Source: Podarcis raffonei (lineage: Eukaryota > Chordata > Lepidosauria > Squamata > Lacertidae). From it: 64,000 bases of DNA. The notes below the pieces were generated by a model that was not told where the DNA came from, did not search any database, and worked only from the letters and a program-made list of their open reading frames with translations. The stretch spans positions 12,450,501-12,514,500 of the forward strand of contig NC_070603.1 of the NCBI RefSeq assembly GCF_027172205.1. The letters are read 5' to 3'. Shown here piece by piece: positions 61,251 through 64,000 of the stretch (position 1 is the first letter of the stretch; each line of letters begins with the position of its first letter). A program made the position numbers and the translations under genes.

Positions 61251-61744
61251 ACTGGGACCTGCTTTCCAGGACTGGAAGATCTCTGAAAGTGCTCCAGTCG
61301 CCTAGCCCAGTCAGGACAGAACCAGTTATTGAGCCCAGACGCTGCACATCGGTTGAAAGGCATACTGACAGACCTACCCATCACTTCCAATCTGGCAGGC
61401 AAAAAGAAAGGACCCAGAGATTATGTTTTCTTCTAATTTCATTCTGGAAGGTGGACCTGACCTTTCAGGTTGAGATGTCAAATGCTCCCTAATGCACACC
61501 TCAGAAGCTGCAGTGATATCATAGCTGGTGAGTGTTATTGCAGAGAGTCCAGGTTCCCAGGTTGAAGAGGATGGTCATCAGCGTCAGTATAGTAGGTCAG
61601 TGTAGGAGAGCAAAGGTCAGATCTTCCTTCTGAGAAGCAAGATGATCTTTAGGCACCTTCCAGAGGGGATCCATCTATTGAGGCTTGCTGCCCCTGGAGG
61701 CAGCCGTAGGAATAAGCCCCAAACCAGGGCTTTGATGCATTACA
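61251..61744. other. unassigned non-coding interval
   Basis: No gene or repeat recognised. Confidence 0.3.
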
Positions 61745-62160
61745 ATCTCCAAACAACTCTCAGCTGCTGCCGTTCAGATGCAAATACCACTTATTGTTAT
61801 GGTAATTTGGCTGTGATTTAAAGGAAACACTCCCCAGCTGGGCAGCGACCACGCAACCACACCTGCAGCTTTAATATTTTTGTAATTGAGGATGATGAGG
61901 GGCCGGTTGCTGGTTCCGCTGATTAAAAAAAAAAAGTGGAGGTAAATTATGAGCCTGGTAGAAAAACCTTATTAATCACAGATTTGAACTGTCGGTGAAT
62001 TAGGGGAATGGTAAATCTCCCCTGGCACGAGCCATGTCCGCTGCGGCCTATTAGAAAATAAATCTGGGCAGCTCCAGCCCTCAGCCACATCTTTTCCCTG
62101 AGTCAATTAATCTAGTAATTGGTTTTGAAAGGACATCAAGTGATTATCGGAGACAGATAG
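61745..62160. promoter_or_regulatory. candidate conserved non-coding element 6
   Basis: Repeat-free with CAGATGCAAATACCAC (octamer-like), GTTATGGTAATTTGGC, TTTTTGTAATTGAGGATG, GGTAAATTATGAGC, CCTTATTAATCACAG, GAGTCAATTAATCTAGTAAT and AGTGATTATCGG. Dense homeodomain-type cores. Best example together with block 1. Function inferred from composition only. Confidence 0.48.
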
Positions 62161-62261
62161 CAAGAGGTAGCCAGTTGGTGGGAGGCAGGAGTTCCTCCCA
62201 GGCTCTTGCAGTCACATGCTAGATGTTAAAATACACCAGGGAAACCTGTGGCCCCCTAGAT

Positions 62262-62390
62262 CAAGGGGCAGGAGACCTGTGGTCCTCCACGTGTCGTTGG
62301 GACTCCAATTCCCATCAGCCCCAGCCAGCATGGTCAGTGGTCAGGGGTGATGGGAGCACATCTACAGGGCCACAGGTTCCCCATCCCTCC
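62262..62390. repeat. family P MITE copy
   Basis: AGGAGACCTGTGGTCCTCCA, CCAATTCCCATCAGCCCCAG and CATGGTCAGTGGTCAGGGGT. Right end CCACAGGTTCCCCATCCC inverse of the left. Confidence 0.65.
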
Positions 62391-62446
62391 TCTAAATGAC
62401 TCCAGGAATCAGCATCCCTGATACTTGAAGGAAGGGTGTGCCTAAT

Positions 62447-62582
62447 GGATAGCTCAGTTGGTTAGAGCATGGTGCTGATAACACCAGGGTTGCAGGTTCA
62501 ATCCCCATATGGGACAGCTGCATATTCCTGCACTGCATCGCAGTAAGTTGCACTAGATCAAGGTCCCTTCCAGCTCTTTGAT
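62447..62582 (+). mobile_element. tRNA-Ile-headed SINE
   Basis: GGATAGCTCAGTTGGTTAGA, CATGGTGCTGATAACACCAG, GGTTGCAGGTTCAATCCC is a clear tRNA-Ile head. Then CATATTCCTGCACTGCATCG and a short tail CCCTTCCAGCTC. The final ATTCTATG repeat is eroded. Confidence 0.85.
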
Positions 62583-63462
62583 GGGGTAGCTCATGTCACC
62601 CTAAACAACCTACACCCACTTTTTCTTTTAAGAGACAGAACACCTTGATGAAGAATTGGCTATAACAGCAGTGCATCTGTTTCTCACATGACATATGGGA
62701 GTGCTTTTGGAAAACGTTGCATCAGGACTGTCTGCTGGTGTGTATATTTCAAGAAAAATAAATCTGATGGAATACAAGGTGCTACAGAGCTCTGCTTCAA
62801 CAGACTGACATGGCAGATATTTCAGGGGGAAATCACAAACAGGACTTGGAAAAAACAAGACATACATGAACGACTAACTCCAGTGTAACATTTTCATCTA
62901 TGTACACCTCTGTGGGAATAATTATAGAAGTTCTTCCTTGTGGGCAAAGAAAGGCAGCATTTTGTTACTTGTACGCAATGCTTAATGTGCACTAAGGATG
63001 TAATTCTGAGCGCACTTGTGTTGTGTGAAACTGCAGCTATGATTCAGCTTCCAGCCGACTTTGGAACTGCAATGCCTAAAGGGTTCTCGTGTGAAATTCA
63101 AACAACTTCAGAAGTAAAATCCATTAAAATCAATGCAACTTCCTGGAAGCAAGCACCTGTGGGAACTTGGGGCCCTCAATATTTTGTGGTGACTGTGCAC
63201 GCGCCGTGTGATGTGGTCATACCACTTGCAGAAGTCACACAGTGTGTGCATGACACATCGGCATGGCAAGCAGCATGCACAAGTGATGTTGGCATGGCGC
63301 TGGCCCCCTCAACTGCAGGGGCAAGCCAGCACACTTGCTCCCCACGCCTACTGTATAATCTCCCCAAATGAATAATCTTTATTTGGTGTGATGCTGAATC
63401 GGAAGGGAGAAGGGTATGCTAAGCTAGAATTGAGAGTCTGCCATAGGCATTGTAGTGACTAG
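62583..63462. other. unassigned interval with short repeat
   Basis: 62752-62816 (AATAAATCTGATGGAATACA, AGGTGCTACAGAGCTC, CAACAGACTGACATGGC) resembles a short repeat known to me from turtles and lizards, class uncertain. The open frame 62940-63371 (143 aa) has no domain. Confidence 0.35.
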
Positions 63463-63588
63463 CAGTGTTTCTCAAACTTGGGTTGTTGAACTGCAACTCC
63501 CATGATCCTTAGCTTGCAGGACCAGCTGTCAGGGATGATGGGAGTTGTAGTCCAACAAGAACTGGGGACCCAAATTTAAGAAACACTG
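63463..63588. mobile_element. family P-type foldback MITE
   Basis: Ends CAGTGTTTCTCAAACTTGGG and CCCAAATTTAAGAAACACTG are inverse. Middle GCAACTCCCATGATCC faces GGGATGATGGGAGTTGTAG. No matching 8-bp flanks. Confidence 0.75.
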
Positions 63589-64000
63589 GCAGGGTATCGC
63601 TGGCACCCAACCGTGGATGGGGAAAAGTGCACAGTGTTGGGAAAGATATTACCGTACGGCTGGCATACGTCCAGATTTCAAAGGCGGAATTGATGTCCGG
63701 GGGGAATTCTCAACAATTTTGGGGTCTTCCAAAAAAGCTTTCAGGGTGTCCTGGTTTTTACTTTTTGAAATATAGCAACCTTTTCTGACATAGCGCCTTA
63801 AGTGTGATAGTTACCACTGCAGTACCTTTTGCCCCAGAGCTGATGAGGCTGGCGTCTCATGCTAAATGACTTGCTGTATTTATGCTCAGTGGGAGGCAAA
63901 ATGTGATGGCACCCTTCACCGGGCAGAAGCGAGTGCTCCCGCTGCCTCTTCAGCAACTTAGCCGGAGCCCCCTGCCATCTTTGATTCAATTACAGTCTTT
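63589..64000. other. unassigned non-coding interval
   Basis: Nothing identified apart from ACGTCCAGATTTCAAAGG ... GAAATATAGCAACC, which may be a repeat relic. Confidence 0.3.

Noticed and set aside
62940-63371. 143-aa open frame as a host exon
   Set aside because: No domain or motif recognised and surrounded by repeat relics.

Overview
The window looks like gene-poor, repeat-rich nuclear DNA from a squamate reptile, most likely a lizard. The basis is the mix of repeat families. There are six Sauria-type SINEs. One of them is the subtype I associate with Podarcis (POM-like), so a lacertid-like species is a reasonable but unproven guess. There are also BovB (RTE) 3' ends, CR1 copies ending in ATTCTATG repeats, several L2-clade 3' ends with ATT tails, short L1 3' ends, tRNA-Ile/Lys/Ala-headed SINEs, and many non-autonomous hAT and TA-flanked (Tigger-like) DNA transposons. 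I found no host protein-coding exon, rRNA gene or functional tRNA gene that I could defend. The only long protein-like reading frames belong to CR1, L2 and BovB reverse-transcriptase ORFs.

Layout. 1-5 kb: hAT relics, a candidate conserved regulatory block (1195-1570), an 8-bp-TSD MITE (4259-4436) and a CR1 3' end. 6-15 kb: a Tigger-like MITE, BovB split by L1, L2, then two deep nests: a tRNA-Ile SINE split by a hAT that itself holds CR1 sequence, and a tRNA-Ala SINE split by an L1 carrying a near-perfect foldback. 15-16 kb: a solo LTR inside a SINE. 16-28 kb: sparse Sauria SINEs, MITEs and L2. 28-32 kb: an LTR relic and the longest coding relic, a 1.67-kb CR1 reverse-transcriptase fragment inserted in an L2-type LINE. 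32-43 kb: Sauria SINEs with clear target duplications, a 5S rRNA-derived fragment, a 692-bp GC-rich hAT, BovB, L2 with a nested hAT, and a second solo-LTR-like element. 43-50 kb: two loci where a short repeat flanks an L2 tail and a Tigger-like MITE. 50-64 kb: hAT MITEs, candidate regulatory blocks, a 1.04-kb MITE expanded by an internal hairpin-bearing minisatellite, and more SINEs.

The most likely host function lies in the transposon-free, AT-rich, homeodomain-site-rich blocks (1195-1570, 25860-26140, 39595-39835, 51030-51480, 53555-54090, 61745-62160). They look like the conserved non-coding elements of a developmental gene desert. That is inferred from composition and absence of repeats; no alignment was possible. 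The relative ages of many elements can be read from nesting and target-site duplications. No new enzymatic or defence system is visible.
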